Shown here: in pieces, positions 11,813 to 23,538 of the stretch | How the letters are laid out: each line of letters starts with the position of its first letter | How positions within the stretch are numbered: the first letter of the stretch is position 1 | Origin: Paraphoma chrysanthemicola | Lineage: Eukaryota; Ascomycota; Dothideomycetes; Pleosporales; Phaeosphaeriaceae | Reading direction: 5' to 3' | Assembly (NCBI GenBank): GCA_020744225.1 | Contig: JAGMWG010000026.1 | Location: forward strand, 186,001 to 250,000 | Length of the DNA stretch: 64,000 nucleotides | The notes under the pieces: model-generated | Seen by the model: the letters and a program-made list of their open reading frames with translations, nothing else | What the model was told of the DNA's origin: nothing | The model's database searches: none | Made by a program: the position numbers and the translations under genes

Positions 11813-13199
11813 TTAGCATCGAGAACCTCGCTTCGTTCTTAGCCGACCAGTCGCAAAGTAATCATTGCTGCTTTCGCCAGCCGCACGTTCCTGACCCATG
11901 ACCTCAGCAGATCCACTCGATCCAGATTGGCGAGACACCTCGGAGGTGCCACCATGGCGACCATTGTGACGACGACCAGCCTGGCGAAGACCTTCTTGAC
12001 GACGATTGGCCTGGCGAAGACCAACCAGGCGAAGACGATTCTGACGAGACTCGTCATTGTCAGAGCGTCGACGACGCTTTCGAGCAGGGATCGCCTCGCC
12101 ACCATCTACTCCAAAGGAGCGCTTCTTGTTGCGAATCTGGCCGACCTGGTTTTGGCTATCGGGATGATCTGCACCGTTCATCGCACCCACAGCGTCCAAT
12201 GCGCCCTCTTCCCGCACGCGTGCAGGAGAATGAGCTTGAGGCCCATGATGGATACCCGTTTGGTCATGAGCATCTGGATCAATCTGAGGCTGACCATCAG
12301 GCCCAGGTCCACGTCGCAATGCAAAGTTGAAGATGGCTGTCACGGTACCTGCTCTGACTTTGCGCGCCGTGTTGCCCATAGTATTCAAACTGCCTGTTGG
12401 ATGCTCTTCAGCGTTCTTGCCATGCCCTGCGCTGTCACTGGATGCTGGACCTACTGGGTTTTCTTGCCGGTCTGGATCGGGCTTGGGGTCATTCATTTCG
12501 TGGCTTGCCGGTACTGCATGCGCATTCGATCGAACGGATGAGCGCAAGACGCGACCATGATTGTAAAGGCCGGGGCTGGGTACTGGGGTAATCGCTGCCG
12601 AGACGATTGCAGTGTCGTCAATTTCAGGGCTGCGTGACCGGGAAATGGCTGACGAGACTACTGAATGTTCTTCGAGACAGAGACCGGGTTCCTGTTCGCT
12701 CGCATCGTCCTCTGCGAAGACACTAGAGGAGTATGCCTCAACAGAGGCTGGCGGGGTCGTGCCAAGCAGCTCTTCGGTATCGTTCGTCTCGGCAATCTCT
12801 ATTGTTAAGTGGGATACGCTCTCAGCTTCAGCTTTAGCTTCTGCTACTGCGATTGCATATCCCACCTCCACGATGGCGGCATCAAACTCTTTAGGCTTTC
12901 GGTAGTATGGAGACGACGCTGCAGCCGTTCGCACAACATGGTAGTAACGAGCGAACTTTTCCTGCACATGTTTCTGAGCCGGATTAACCGTGACCTTTTG
13001 GTAAACGTCCCGGCCCATTTGTACAATATGGGAGGGCAGAACGATGTGCGTCTTGGGTTTGGCTAGTGGCCCATTGGCGTCGTTGGCACCCATCTTGAAC
13101 TGTCAGTATCGGAGCGAGCCTTTGTGAACAGTGATTGAATACCTTAGCAACGGGAGTGTCTAGATGTTCGCAGAGTTGAGCGAGCGAGAGATTGTGTGG
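11813..13199 (-). CDS. Hypothetical nuclear-type protein, at least two exons
   Basis: The main exon is 11813-13099 and ends at TAA. A 43-bp intron (13100-13142, GTATTC...GACAG) separates it from an upstream exon of at least 13143-13199 that reads NLSLAQLCEHLDTPVAK. An ATG at 13093 would give 426 residues. The true start is probably further upstream, because the upstream exon is open and follows an acceptor-like CACAG at 13200-13202. No donor in the right phase was found after the nearby ATG at 13332. The N-terminal third holds an Ala/Glu-rich helix; the middle is Ser/Pro-rich. The C-terminal third has a strong nuclear-localisation-like cluster (ARKRRRRSDNDESRQNR) followed by imperfect Arg/Gln repeats (GLRQANRRQ, GLRQAGRRH). 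This suggests a nucleic-acid-associated protein. No family was recognised. Confidence 0.6.
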
Positions 13200-13502
13200 C
13201 TGTGGAGGGGTTGGGGTTGAAACGTAAGCAGTTGTCAAAGGAATTCAGTAGAGTTAACTGCACAAGAAAGTGATGAAGGATTGTGGAGAGGAAGTCCGTA
13301 CGCGTTACCCTCTACTTATCGCCGGAGGCCATGATTGCTGCCTGCTTTGCTAGTGAGAGACGTTACTGCCTGGAATCTACTGGAAACATCTTTCTGCATG
13401 ATTGTACACAGGACGCGTGACGTGGAATCCGCATACAAGCGCCAGCTGCAGCAAATGAGCAGGCCACAGTGCGTCGAGTGAAAGGGCCAGAGCTCGCGAA
13501 AT

Positions 13503-14116
13503 CTAGCATGTGGCTGGTCCTCCCCCGCCAGCCTCTGTCGTTGCTTCCGGCAAGACTTTCATTCCGGCAATGAGTGTGCCAAGGGTCCATCTAAGCTGCT
13601 GGAGCTTCTCATTCTCCGACACTATGCCAAGGAATCAAACCACTGAATCCTCCAAGTGTTCCTTGAGTTGTCGTACTATACTTCGTTTCGGTCTGAACGG
13701 TACAGAGCGCCGGCCACATTCGGGGGCTAATTTCCATAGATGATCATACAGATCATTGAGGTCAGCGTTGGCCAAGTTCATTTGGTTTCCCATGTTCTTT
13801 CTTTCTTCCCCCTCTTTTTGAGGGTTGCGATATTCTGCAGTGGTTTCCTGAGCTCCCAGTGGCACGTCGCCAGTGAGATCATCGAGAACAATCTCTCTTT
13901 TGTGATGGCCGCGTATGATGACACACCTTATGAGCATATGGGAGGCCGAAGAACCGGCGCTGTTGTGGTTCGTTGGCCTGGTGGGCGGAAATCTTTCAAT
14001 CTCCCCAAGTGCCTCCTGAAATTCGTCCTCCGTGCTGACATCAAATTCAGCCTCTCCGGAGTGATTGCTATGGCTCGGTCCATCTTCAATTTTGTCGAAG
14101 ACAGCGGCGAATAGGC
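13503..14116 (-). pseudogene. Decayed coding sequence, about 204 codons
   Basis: One minus-strand frame is protein-like from about 14116 to a TAG at 13503-13505, with a single internal TGA at 13635-13637. It starts acidic (NHSGEAEFDVSTEDEFQEAL), continues through MLIRCVIIRGHHKREIVLDD and a Glu/Arg stretch, and ends with LQQLRWTLGTLIAGMKVLPE. The sequence after the stop is as coherent as that before it. It may be the 3' part of the locus at 14241-14690. The family is unknown. Confidence 0.42.
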
Positions 14117-14240
14117 TCGTCCTTTCATCTTGATTGCTCTAGAATGCCTGCAGTGTTGTCGTGGGCGCTCCTCCCGGCTAATTTTGAAACCCATTACATT
14201 GATAGCTTAGTATGCTCGATAAGAGCGACTTGCCTCCCTC

Positions 14241-14690
14241 TCACACTTCCACTCCTTTCAGCATAAGCCTTGCTTTGCCAGGCCACGTGGGGCCATGGGC
14301 GAGCAGAACCAGGTTCCTCTCAAAGAGCCCTCCATCGAAGCCACGGTCGAATGCGAAGACGTTTCCAAGCTGATCGATCTCAATTTCGTGCCCTCTAACC
14401 GTACGCGCTGGTTTCTCAAATTGCTGACGAGGCTTGATGACGTCCATGGTGTGAAATCGATGCGGTCCTGTTTGCAATTATGGTTTTGACGATCTTGGTT
14501 GGTGAGCTCCATTTTTAGCACGGGTTCCTGCCCTACATCTTGTTCCTACACGGGTCGGCGACTTTCGACTCTCATGCGCATTTCCTCTTCTGACAAGTCT
14601 TCGAGTCTCTTCAGATGTATGCTGGCAGCAGATCGTGACTCTACTAGGCTCTTTGATGATTGCATCTCTGCCTCTAGTGTCGCAATTCTG
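14241..14690 (-). pseudogene. Decayed coiled-coil coding sequence
   Basis: The upstream portion (about 14690-14450) encodes a Glu/Arg-rich helix (MRRIATLEAEMQSSKSLVES and KRLEDLSEEEMRMRVESR) with one TAG. Around 14470 the coherent reading moves to a second frame (QFEKPARTVRGHEIEIDQLG, then FERNLVLLAHGPTWPGKARL) ending at 14241. One indel would reconcile them. It lies just upstream of 13503-14116 on the same strand and could belong to one former gene. No known family was recognised. Confidence 0.4.
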
Positions 14691-15641
14691 CGCATTTATA
14701 AGTTCGTCGTTTTGTGGGAGGGTAGTAGAAGGAATAAACTGCAACATAAGCTGGCAGCGATCAGACTTGACGACTCCACGAGGAAACTGTATGTTTTTGG
14801 TTGGCTTCAGGGCATTGGCACCGTGCTGAACCGCCAGGCACCTTGGAAGCGTGCACCTTGGCGGTGCGAGCTGTGGTTGCCCTTCCCCTCACCATGCTTC
14901 CGGTGTACATGGCAGCTCTTGGTGCTGGACCCTCGTCTTTCTAGCCCCAATTTCTTTTCTATCATCTACATTCCACGCAGTCTGGCATTTTGTCAGAGTT
15001 TGGTCGCGCGTCGCTCCCATGCCATATGTGCTTGCTGGGTCGCAGGGTGAAACGGCGCCCATTAATCCTCCTGTCGATAACGAGGCTAGTTTCCGCGGCT
15101 CCAGCGATAGAGTATGCCCGATCACGCAGCCATGCACTAATATGTCCGACCGGAACGCCTGCGACAAAGTTGATATACTGTTACTACATTTCAACATTTT
15201 GTGGCACGACCATGGATATTCACATAAGTATAATTGTTGTAATCGTGCTAGCGGCTGCTCGGTACATTATTCAAAAGCGTCCTCCAAGGAAAGCGCTCGC
15301 GCGCCTTTTTGATCTATCACCCACCCTGCCCATATGAAGCTTGGTACAACTCGTCAGCTCCAACAGTCCTCCACAGTCGGTCAGCCTGCATCTTTTGAGC
15401 TCTCAAAGCCAGAGAAGTTGTCGCAAACGTTCCTGTCGCATCTTTCCTGGCTAGGGCTGCGTTCCGAACATGAAGCACCGGCGTCAGGGAGGTACTAGGT
15501 GCAGCCACTGAGCAGATGCACCCCAATACTAGCGGTGTCGTAATGTGGGAAGTTCCCTTCGACTTGGAGATGCTACTCAGAAACTAGAGCGAGTCGCTAG
15601 ACGCCCATTGCTCGAGCTTGGCGGAGAGAAGGCGTCGAGCA

Positions 15642-16493
15642 TCATCTCGTTTGCGGTTGCCGGCAAAACCCGGCCAAAAGAAGATTCGTTGCTGAACAAA
15701 CGCTCATACGTGTTGCCGTGACTTTGATATCGGTGGTCAGTATTGATGCAAGCTCTGACAGTGGAAGCGCTGTGGTGGACGGGATGATGGTTTGGGGAGT
15801 GATTGCAGCTGTCGAAGTCCTCTTCCAGGCTGCCCGACGGAAATATTCCCACGAGATAGCTTTGGGAGAACATCTTTCATAGTCCAACATGAGCTACTGG
15901 ACGAGCCTCTTGTTCTGCTTCATGACCTCGAAATTCTGTTTCGTCGATGCCATCGCCACTGCCACCCGCTTCTGGCGCCTTGTCTCAAGTCAATGCCATT
16001 GCGTCTTTTTATCGTGAGCCATCGAAGCGGGATTCGTGCTAGGCGTCGTGGACTCTGTGGTGGAACTCGAGACGAGCGTTGTAACGGAGGCTGTGATAGA
16101 AATAGCGTTTGCGATTCCGGTGGATCTTGTGATTGACTCTCTGGCGTGTCTTCCAGCACTTCCCTTTGTGTCGCATCCTGAGTGATATTGTCGGCTATCC
16201 AGTCCCGGTACATGATTGACCCATTCCCTTGCATCTAATGGCAGGCTTTCGCTAGGCGATCCTGGCGATGATGGCGATTGCAATCTGTAGTAGCGTCCCG
16301 GATACGGCACGACGTTGGGCCTGTGTGTCTGCATTGAAAATTTTATCGAAACAGCTCGACGTTGTATTCTGGAAACTGAGGCTAGTGAAGGATGTCCAAA
16401 AGGTCTTTGATGTTTCGACAATCTAGCACTACACCAATTTGCCCATTCTAACCTGATGTCAGAATAATGACACTGGTATCGTACACGAAACAC
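15642..16493 (-). pseudogene. Decayed coding sequence, about 284 codons in one frame
   Basis: A single minus-strand frame is coherent from 16493 to 15642, with TGA at 15990-15992 and TAG at 15894-15896. It carries a Pro/Ser-rich N-terminal part, a Thr/Ser-rich segment (SITASVTTLVSSSTTESTTP), a basic helix (TRRQKRVAVAMASTKQNF) and a Thr/Ile/Leu-rich end. Ser/Thr richness could fit a cell-surface or intrinsically disordered protein, but no signal peptide is visible. The family is unknown. Confidence 0.38.
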
Positions 16494-16521
16494 TTACTGA
16501 TGAGGCCCAAAGCGATCTAGA

Positions 16522-16822
16522 GGGACCGCAGGTGTACCGTTAGTCGATCGAGGTCCAACATGCACGAATTGAAATGACGTATGCTTCCATCACCAGTGTA
16601 ATGAACGTTCCCCCGATTCTGTCGGTTGCGGCAACCAAGCCTACTCTGACGACCAGGAATCCTCCTCCTCCGGCACCAGCAACGAAGAATGGTTGGGCGA
16701 CGACGAAATCGAGAGCCAGGAGGAGGATATTGATAGGAATCGAGCTGTTTCTGGTCCACACCGCGACAATGAGCAAGAAGCCTTGAGCGATCAAGAAGAA
16801 GTTGTGAGGAAGGGTGCAGGTA
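16522..16822 (+). pseudogene. Acidic exon-like remnant ending at a splice donor
   Basis: A plus-strand frame contains an acidic Ser/Glu/Asp-rich segment (YSDDQESSSSGTSNEEWLGD, IESQEEDIDRNRAVSG) and ends at a good donor, GCAG^GTAATC, at 16822/16823. An in-frame TGA near 16569 interrupts it. Protein-like fragments with several stops continue downstream to 17750 (for example SIITSDSEDSDN at about 17608-17643). It may be the 5' part of the locus that reappears at 17913. No family was recognised. Confidence 0.35.
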
Positions 16823-17912
16823 ATCTTACCTCTGTCTGTACTCCATTCACTCAATGCTGACCTCCAAGCCTTGAAAAGCTTCCCCTCAAGCTAGCGAACA
16901 GTCGCCATTGCCGTCGCTCACATGATTCCGTCCTCAACCCATAGTCAAAGCCCCTCGTCTTCCGGTTTTACGCGTGAAAGTCATATCATACCTAGATTGT
17001 ATGGTTGGGTCACTGAGCCAAAGCGACATACAACTCCCTGAAGAAGGTCAAATGAAACTACAGTAGGACATTTTGGACCAGTCACCAGCGCATCCCTATT
17101 GTTCATAATCGTAGTCGCCACAAAGTTTCAGGCAAAAATTCTGTCGCTCTACATCTGCTCCATCAACACCCCGACTTGCGCAGGGCAGGCCTCAGATTCC
17201 CGCGTGTCGCCCTTCTAATATCATCTCTACTAAGCATCCTCAGCACGGCAACACTAAAGACGGCGCAGCATCTCCGTATGCCGCAAAGCCGCGGCACGAA
17301 GAAAAATGAAATTCGCTGTCGTAACCAGGACTGCTCTTATACCGAACCAGGAGGGTACGAAGATCTCGTTGACCGCTGCTCCGTTCACCGCGACTAAGAA
17401 CATGATTAGGGCCCAAAGTGCCCTTCTAACATTTACCAAGCGATGCATACTGCACAACTGCCTAGTCGTTCACGAATGGCGGCTGCAGCTCGAGCTCCGC
17501 ATACAATTACTATTTCCGCGTCACTACCTATTCCCGACCAGGGTGACATGAATTCCAGCTGAAGAATAAAACATCGAAAATGCCAAAATCAATACCACGA
17601 ACCTTCGAAGTATTCGATCATTACCTCAGACTCCGAAGACAGCGACAACTAGGTCCTGATCCGGCGGGTTTCACCAAAGCGCGATCGCAGCTTGTTCGCC
17701 GGCAGCCCACCAATCCGGACCTGGCGCTCTCATATTTAATCATCCACCCCAGCACCGTGATCGAATGGAACTGGAATGTGGTAACGAAAGCAATTGCCGC
17801 CATGCGCACCCAATGCTGCTGTCCACCGCATCCCCTTTTCAAGGCCTGCCCGCTGTCTCACGAGAGGTTGTGACGGGTGAAGTCTTCATGACGCACTCTG
17901 CGGATACGGCAT

Positions 17913-18674
17913 ATGAAATCACCAATTCCACTGGAAGCATTGCATGGGTGTGTGAAACGGGATCAGGTACCCATGGTCCGCGTGCTAAGTGCTCCGGTGT
18001 CGACTGTGGCACTACGTACTTGCAGGCATCTCGATACACCAGCCCTCCTACAACGTGTCTATAAGCTCAGTCTGCTTTGCCATGGCGCAACTCATACGAT
18101 GTGTCGAGTTATCCAAGGCTTTGGGTCAAATGCTCAACGAGGAAACAATGAGATCCATCAGCTACGCTTGGAAGAGATGGATTTGAGAGTGGCAGTCAAC
18201 GCATCAGCTATTGCTGATCTGACAGTCTCGATCGTTGGAGACGTCGGCACCAAGATAGAATCCTAGGCAGAGCGGCATGGAGGCTGGATGAATGCCGGAT
18301 TCCAAGCACTGCTGAATATACACATGGCGTGCAGCAGTCCTGAAGAATCTCTCTTGCCGTCAAACAAAGTTGCGCTTCAGCCTGTGCTCGAGAACACCAT
18401 AGCCATGGGTCAAAAGCTGGACCACGAGTCGGCATTGCAGACGAGGATAGACGGGTTTAAGTCCGGCCTACGACATGTGGAAGCTATGGTAGAGATAGCC
18501 GGCGGTGGACAAGGGGCATGTGGGCGGAAGATTCGTGGAAAGCAGGACGATTTGGCCATCGATCATACTGTACGTCACGGCGGTGCGACTTCAATGAACA
18601 CCTTTGATACCGCCCGCCGTTTGGGCCCCTCGCTCCTGAAGCCGAGAGTACATCTGAAAATTCTAATCGGCTAG
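17913..18674 (+). pseudogene. Decayed helical coding sequence, about 250 codons
   Basis: One plus-strand frame runs from 17913 to a TAG at 18672-18674 with one internal TAG at 18264-18266. It has a helical core (LEEMDLRVAVNASAIADLTV), a long polar helix (VALQPVLENTIAMGQKLDHE) and a basic Gly-rich part (GGGQGACGRKIRGKQDDL). The internal stop is one C-to-T change from Gln. The arrangement resembles the helical fragment at 8829-9075, so both could belong to one dispersed family. The function is unknown. Confidence 0.42.
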
Positions 18675-19280
18675 TGCCAACCAAAGGCCATGTCTGGCAA
18701 GCCAGTGTCGTGGATGGCTTGTCATACTCTCGCGGCGCAGCCGCGGGTCTGATTCATACCGCTCACGGCTCTAGAAACTTGGCTTCCATCTACAAGCTTG
18801 TCATCAGCGAAATTAAGAGCTTTTTCATTAGGCTCACAGGTTGTTATAGTTGAGAAATGCTGTTGTGATGACTGAAGTGGGTGTCTTCAAAGGACGGTGT
18901 GCAGCTTGGCTGGTACAAATTTTCGCGGTATTGCAAGCAAGCATGGCATTGAGGCAAATTGATAGTTCTCACTAGCGGCGCATGACATGTAGTGTGAGAT
19001 TCAATTCAATCTATGTTAATGCTTCCGTCGTCCAACTGAGCAAAGTCGCAGTACTTCTCTCCCTCCCTCTTCTCCCACCCCGTAGTTGCCTGTCGGTCGT
19101 AGCCACCTGTCTTGTCGATGTTATAGTCTCTCATGTGTATGCTACCACACCCTGTGACCAAAACTCACGGGTGTCATGAGATGCTAGACTGGTGTTCCTG
19201 GCTTGGGTACCCATCGTGCCACTCCAACAAAGTAAGTATTGTCAAAATCCCCTCAACTAGTTTCCTAGATGCACCCAGAA

Positions 19281-19497
19281 AAGCAAGAAGGTTGAGAGAC
19301 ATGGCCGTCAAATGGGCGGGGTGGTGCACGAAAACGAGTTTAAGATGAATTTCGTGCGCTTTATCTGCAATGAAGCTCAATCAGGAATAGCGACAGCGAA
19401 GACACGCCGTCTTCCCCAATAGACGCACGATAAGCTCTCACCCGAGGACGAGCTCGCACGCCTCCGGTACCTGCTGACAGACTTCTCCCAGCATTAA
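19281..19497 (+). pseudogene. Short decayed coding fragment
   Basis: A plus-strand frame reads as protein for about 70 codons (VVHENEFKMNFVRFICNEAQ, then HDKLSPEDELARLRYLLTDF) with one TAG between the two pieces. It could be an exon of a lost gene. The minus-strand ORF 19174-19380 is the rival. No family was recognised. Confidence 0.25.
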
Positions 19498-19689
19498 TCG
19501 TAAATCACTTTCTCACTCAACAAACAAGTCTGCTGACGTATGGGCGAGCTCTTCTTGACGCCCTACTGCGGCAGCGTTGCTGGTATCCTCTTGCGCCAAG
19601 AGGAAAGTTCCTCTCCACCACTAGCTGCTTCGAATTTGGGTTTGAACCTGGTGAAACGCTCTTTGAGTTGACTCTTTGGATTGTTGCTT

Positions 19690-20292
19690 GCTAGGCGTTG
19701 TGTGCTCTGGACCATGTTCTGTGGTTTTGTGTGGAAAAAGAGGTTTCGAGCAATGTCGAAGTTGTAGATCTATCCGATGAATAGTTCTTCAAAGGGCGTT
19801 CGATGGTTTTGCGGCAGTACCGACTCTCTTGGTGGGTCGGCGCAAGATTTTCGATGACTCGGGCTTGTCCAACCCCGAACGCGGTCGAGCTCCGGCGGTG
19901 CATCCACATTCGCCCTCCGTATGAAGACCCTCACCATCTTTCCTTTAATGTTCTCTAGCCTCTTGTTTTGCTCGCCATCTTCGTCCCATAGTCGATCAGG
20001 TCTTTGTGTGAATCCTTGCATGACTCGGTTTTAGCTCGCGTAGCCAGAATCATGATGCCATAGAACTCCACCTTTAATTCAATCAAGCTAATGCATCCCT
20101 AGTTCGCACTCAGCATGGCTCGTTCCCACTCAATCGACTTCGTATCCCAGTGCTTGCGTGTGCTCTTGTTCTTGAGTCTGCTTCCTTTACCAATGCATCT
20201 CGGATTTCATCCATGTCTTTCAACCTTATTATGGCAATTTCCCGGCGGAGTTGTGAGTCATGATTCGCATGCGGCGATGGTAACTTCTCCAT
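19690..20292 (-). pseudogene. Decayed coding sequence on the minus strand
   Basis: Protein-like stretches occur in different minus frames: 20110-20292 (HDSQLRREIAIIRLKDMDEI) and 19770-20021 (RLENIKGKMVRVFIRRANVD), followed by a basic tail. Stops and phase changes separate them. Mixed charge and helical propensity suggest a former soluble protein. There is no family or domain match that I can support. Confidence 0.25.
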
Positions 20293-20299
20293 CTTTGCC

Positions 20300-21527
20300 G
20301 CCCGTGTAGAGTGAGTAAGTAGTGATCACGAAAGAAATCCTACAGCCCCCAACACCACTTGTAAGGTGGCTAAAACTTTGTGCGGCACCTAACACACGAT
20401 CCAGCCGCCATAATGCAACAAGACACATGTATTCAAAAACAAGCATCATACATCTCACATTGTCATGAAGTTTTGAGATGCAGAAGAGTTTTCCGGAGTT
20501 GGCTGTCTTTAAGATGGAAGCCGTCACACACCCAACATCCTGGATTCTACAACGGCATTCAAAAAAATGCCCAGCAGTGCAGCCCAGATATCTACTCACA
20601 AAGACACTACACATCTTTCAAGTGGCAGTATTTCTGACCCAGCAGCTAGTCCATACCTATGCGGGTTTGGCCAGAGCAGTTTATATTGATTGCGACTTCG
20701 ACTGTACCAGCCCGCTTTACTAGAAAGTGGTGAAACAAGCCTTAGATATCTGACGTAGCCGGACACGGGCGCAGATTTATGCAAGACGTGATCATATTGC
20801 CTTGGTATCTGCACTGTGGCGGTACCTACTCGAAAGTGACATGTAGGTAACGGTTTCAGTCGCTTGTGGAGTGCGGAGGATGTGGAATATAGAGCATGCG
20901 TTTACGTGACATCAACGAAGGATGACGCGAGGCATCTGTGAAGGCCGGGACCATGTAGACCTCCAAGTCTGCAGCAATTGCGATTGGCGGCCAGCTTCTT
21001 CTGCAAGAGAGCATACACCAGGACAACTTATCGATTCAATCCATCCTACACCTGCCGGTGCCTGTCATGTGTTGAGCCTGCTTAGATGGCTGATTCCGAG
21101 ATCCAGGCTGTCGGAATGGTCAAGGGCACTTCACATCACTGCCATGGGCTCATGGCAGAGCTGAGCAACGATCGAATTATCTATATTGGCTCATTCAAAA
21201 CCCACCGCATGAGACGTCACCCTCCTGACTGCAGTGTTTCTGTTGCCCCAGCATGGCTAGGCACGGTCAGATGCAACATTTCCAAGCTCGGCGGCAGCGC
21301 CTTGATCATGTCGACTAGCCACTATCCGCACAAGAATTCCCTTTTCTGTGATTTTCGGGGCAACAATTGTGCACCCTCCATGTAGGTGTATCGCCAGCTT
21401 CGTGATCGCCACGATGGAAGACCATGCTCGCTACCGACGCGATATGAATGCAGCAGTGCGGATAGGCGTGAAGGTGCTATATCGCTTTCGAAAGCAACCT
21501 GTGCAAAATATTTCGCTAGGTTGAGAC
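20300..21527. other. Stretch without convincing genes
   Basis: Short ORFs on both strands (for example 20258-20614 minus and 21086-21385 plus) lack domains and intron signals. I see no repeats. The left part may contain the promoter of the minus-strand remnant at 19690-20292. Confidence 0.35.
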
Positions 21528-23306
21528 CTAGCATGCAAGCACTTGATCGACATCGACGCTAACAATGCGTCGTGATCGAGTGCGGGCGGCAGCGTGTGAG
21601 GCGTCGCGATGATCAAGACCTCTCAAATGCGCAGCAAGTAATGCACAGCACTTCGGGCACTTGGTGTCTTCTTCGAGAGCACGATTTGCGACCCGTTCCT
21701 CGATACCCTTGATCAACGTGGTGCAGTCATTGCCCCTCACCAGCATTGCCCAAACGCCGCGATCCCGTGTAGTGCTGCAGAGCAGCTCGAGAGTTTGACG
21801 TAGTGAAGCCAGCGAGGCTGGAGTCAGCTCGGCCTGCATCCAACAGTCGAGACTTTGAAGCAGGACTTTAAAGCTGGCCTTCATGTTCTCGCTTGACCGC
21901 TCCGCATCCTGGGCGAAAATTTGCGCGCTGGGCAAAAGGCTAGCGTCGCTGACCCATGTAATGCCAGTAAGGCACCCACTTGCAATGGTTGTGATGGTGT
22001 GGATTGTGCCAGGTGGTAGGTACACGGCATCTCCAGGAAACTGGATAAAGCAGCATCCTCCCTCGGCAAGTGGTTCAAAGTTGCCAAAGGTGTTGGAGTT
22101 GCCCTGATATCGCGCAAATGCCTTCATGTTGTGCGCAGTCGGCGGGTGGACGATCCAGAGCTTTACGCAGCCTTGACCACATATGCTGAGCACGTGAAGG
22201 CCGTCGTCTGCTTGTGATTAGCATGTTAAAAGACGGCCTGAGCGAACCTGTCACGTACCGATGTGCGCATCAACAAAAGAGAATTTTGGGGTGATGTTGG
22301 CGCTCTGCATGAAATCCACCCCGGTGGTGAAGACCACGCGACCCATGGTCAGATCAGCTGGCGGATTGAGCTCCCGCCCGACTGGTACGTCCAGGAGCCA
22401 ATAGACATTGTTCAGATCGTTGGCTCGATACCAGGTGGTGATGAGGTGGTGAGCATAGCCCGGGTCCAGTATGGCCGTCTTTTCGTAGCCAAGTTGCTTC
22501 ACAACTCTGTTCCTCAGCTTCCTGGAGGTGGCATCGAGCGAGATGCGGTCCAGGTCGGCTGGCACGCCCCAGTCTCGTCCGCGAATGATTTGGGGCGCAT
22601 CTTCGCACGGCCAAGCAGAGACCCGGCCGCTCTCCCGCTGGTATGACACCCGGCCTGTGCCCAGGGCGGTGCGAAACGGCGTGGCGGGCAGGTATGGAGC
22701 CTCGTCGGTGACTCTCAGCAGATGGAGCAAGTCGACACAAGCGCCATCGCGGAGAGCGGCAAGGGTTTTCTCGCTGAGGGGCACCCATGGCTGCCAGACG
22801 GACGGCATCGCGGGGGGAGGCGGCGACGGCGCAACGTGGATGATGGTCACTGCGTAGGAGAGTGACAGCGCGGGAGCTGAAGCAGCCCCGTGGCGCGCCG
22901 CGCGTGTGGCCTTCGGTTTGTGCTTGTGGTAGCTGTGCAGCGTCCGCCCATGACAGCACGTTTTAGCTCCGCCGGCGGCGCGTACATCCTTACCGCAGTT
23001 GCTGCATCCGTTCCTGTGGCACACGCTGCAGCTTCGCCGAGTCGTCCGCGTCGGCCTGCGGCTGCAGCGAGGGCAGTGCTGGGAACTCCACGTCTCCAGT
23101 GCGACGGCGTCGGGCTCAAGCTGCTTTCGACACAGCGAGCAGCGGCGGCAAGAGTCCAGTGATGGTGTCTGGTCGCAGCGGGGGCATCGCTCGGGGCTCC
23201 AGGCTTGACACTCGGCGGCGGCGGGCTCGACGCTATTCTGACATTGCCGACATGTGCGCGCAGAAGCGGCGGACTTCTCTTGAAGGCAGGCGACGCACAC
23301 GGTCAT
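21528..23306 (-). CDS. JmjC-domain oxygenase with CxxC-rich N-terminus, two exons
   Basis: Exon 1 is 22259-23306 (ATG at 23306, context AAACATGACC) and exon 2 is 21528-22207. They are joined over a 51-bp GT-AG intron, giving about 575 residues. Residues 1-120 hold seven CxxC knuckles (CVAC, CRQC, CPRC, CSLC, CPRC, CSVC, CSNC), a likely zinc-binding array with an internal duplication. The C-terminal half is a JmjC/cupin fold: His-Ile-Asp at about 348-350 matches the Fe-binding HxD, Lys near 365 (GCVKLW) sits at the usual 2-oxoglutarate lysine spacing, and the distal His lies near 419 (PPGTIHTI), 71 residues downstream. JmjC proteins are Fe(II)/2-oxoglutarate hydroxylases or demethylases; substrate is unknown here. 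The HxD aspartate codon is split by the intron. No stops or frameshifts were seen, so it appears functional. Confidence 0.78.
22208..22258 (-). other. 51-bp intron of the JmjC gene
   Basis: Donor GTACGT and acceptor AAGCAG, with an A-rich CTAATC branch-like site near the 3' end. Splicing is phase 1 (G|AC) and creates the Asp of the HxD metal motif, which strongly supports the model. Confidence 0.75.
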
Positions 23307-23469
23307 GTTTATGTGAACGGCGCTTTTTCGGTGTTTTGCAGTCCACGCAGCGTGGAGACTAGCGGAGACTGGCGCCGCGTGCAAGTAACTGAACGTAATT
23401 TAGTGTCGTGGATCGTGCCGGCCCGGCACTTGTGTCGGCCCGCGCCTCGGCTGCTTCTCGTCCTTGCTT

Positions 23470-23538
23470 AGCTTGCGCACCCTTGCGTAGCTTGCGCACC
23501 CTTGCGTAGCTTGCGCACCCTTGCGCAGACTTGCGCAG
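23470..23538. repeat. 19-bp tandem repeat containing TTGCGCA, three copies
   Basis: The unit agcttgcgcacccttgcgt is present three times in a row (23470-23526), followed by a degenerate agacttgcgcag. It lies about 165 bp upstream of the JmjC ATG, in its probable promoter. A palindromic relative (ttgcgcaagcttgcgcaa) is found at 62225-62252. Confidence 0.85.
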
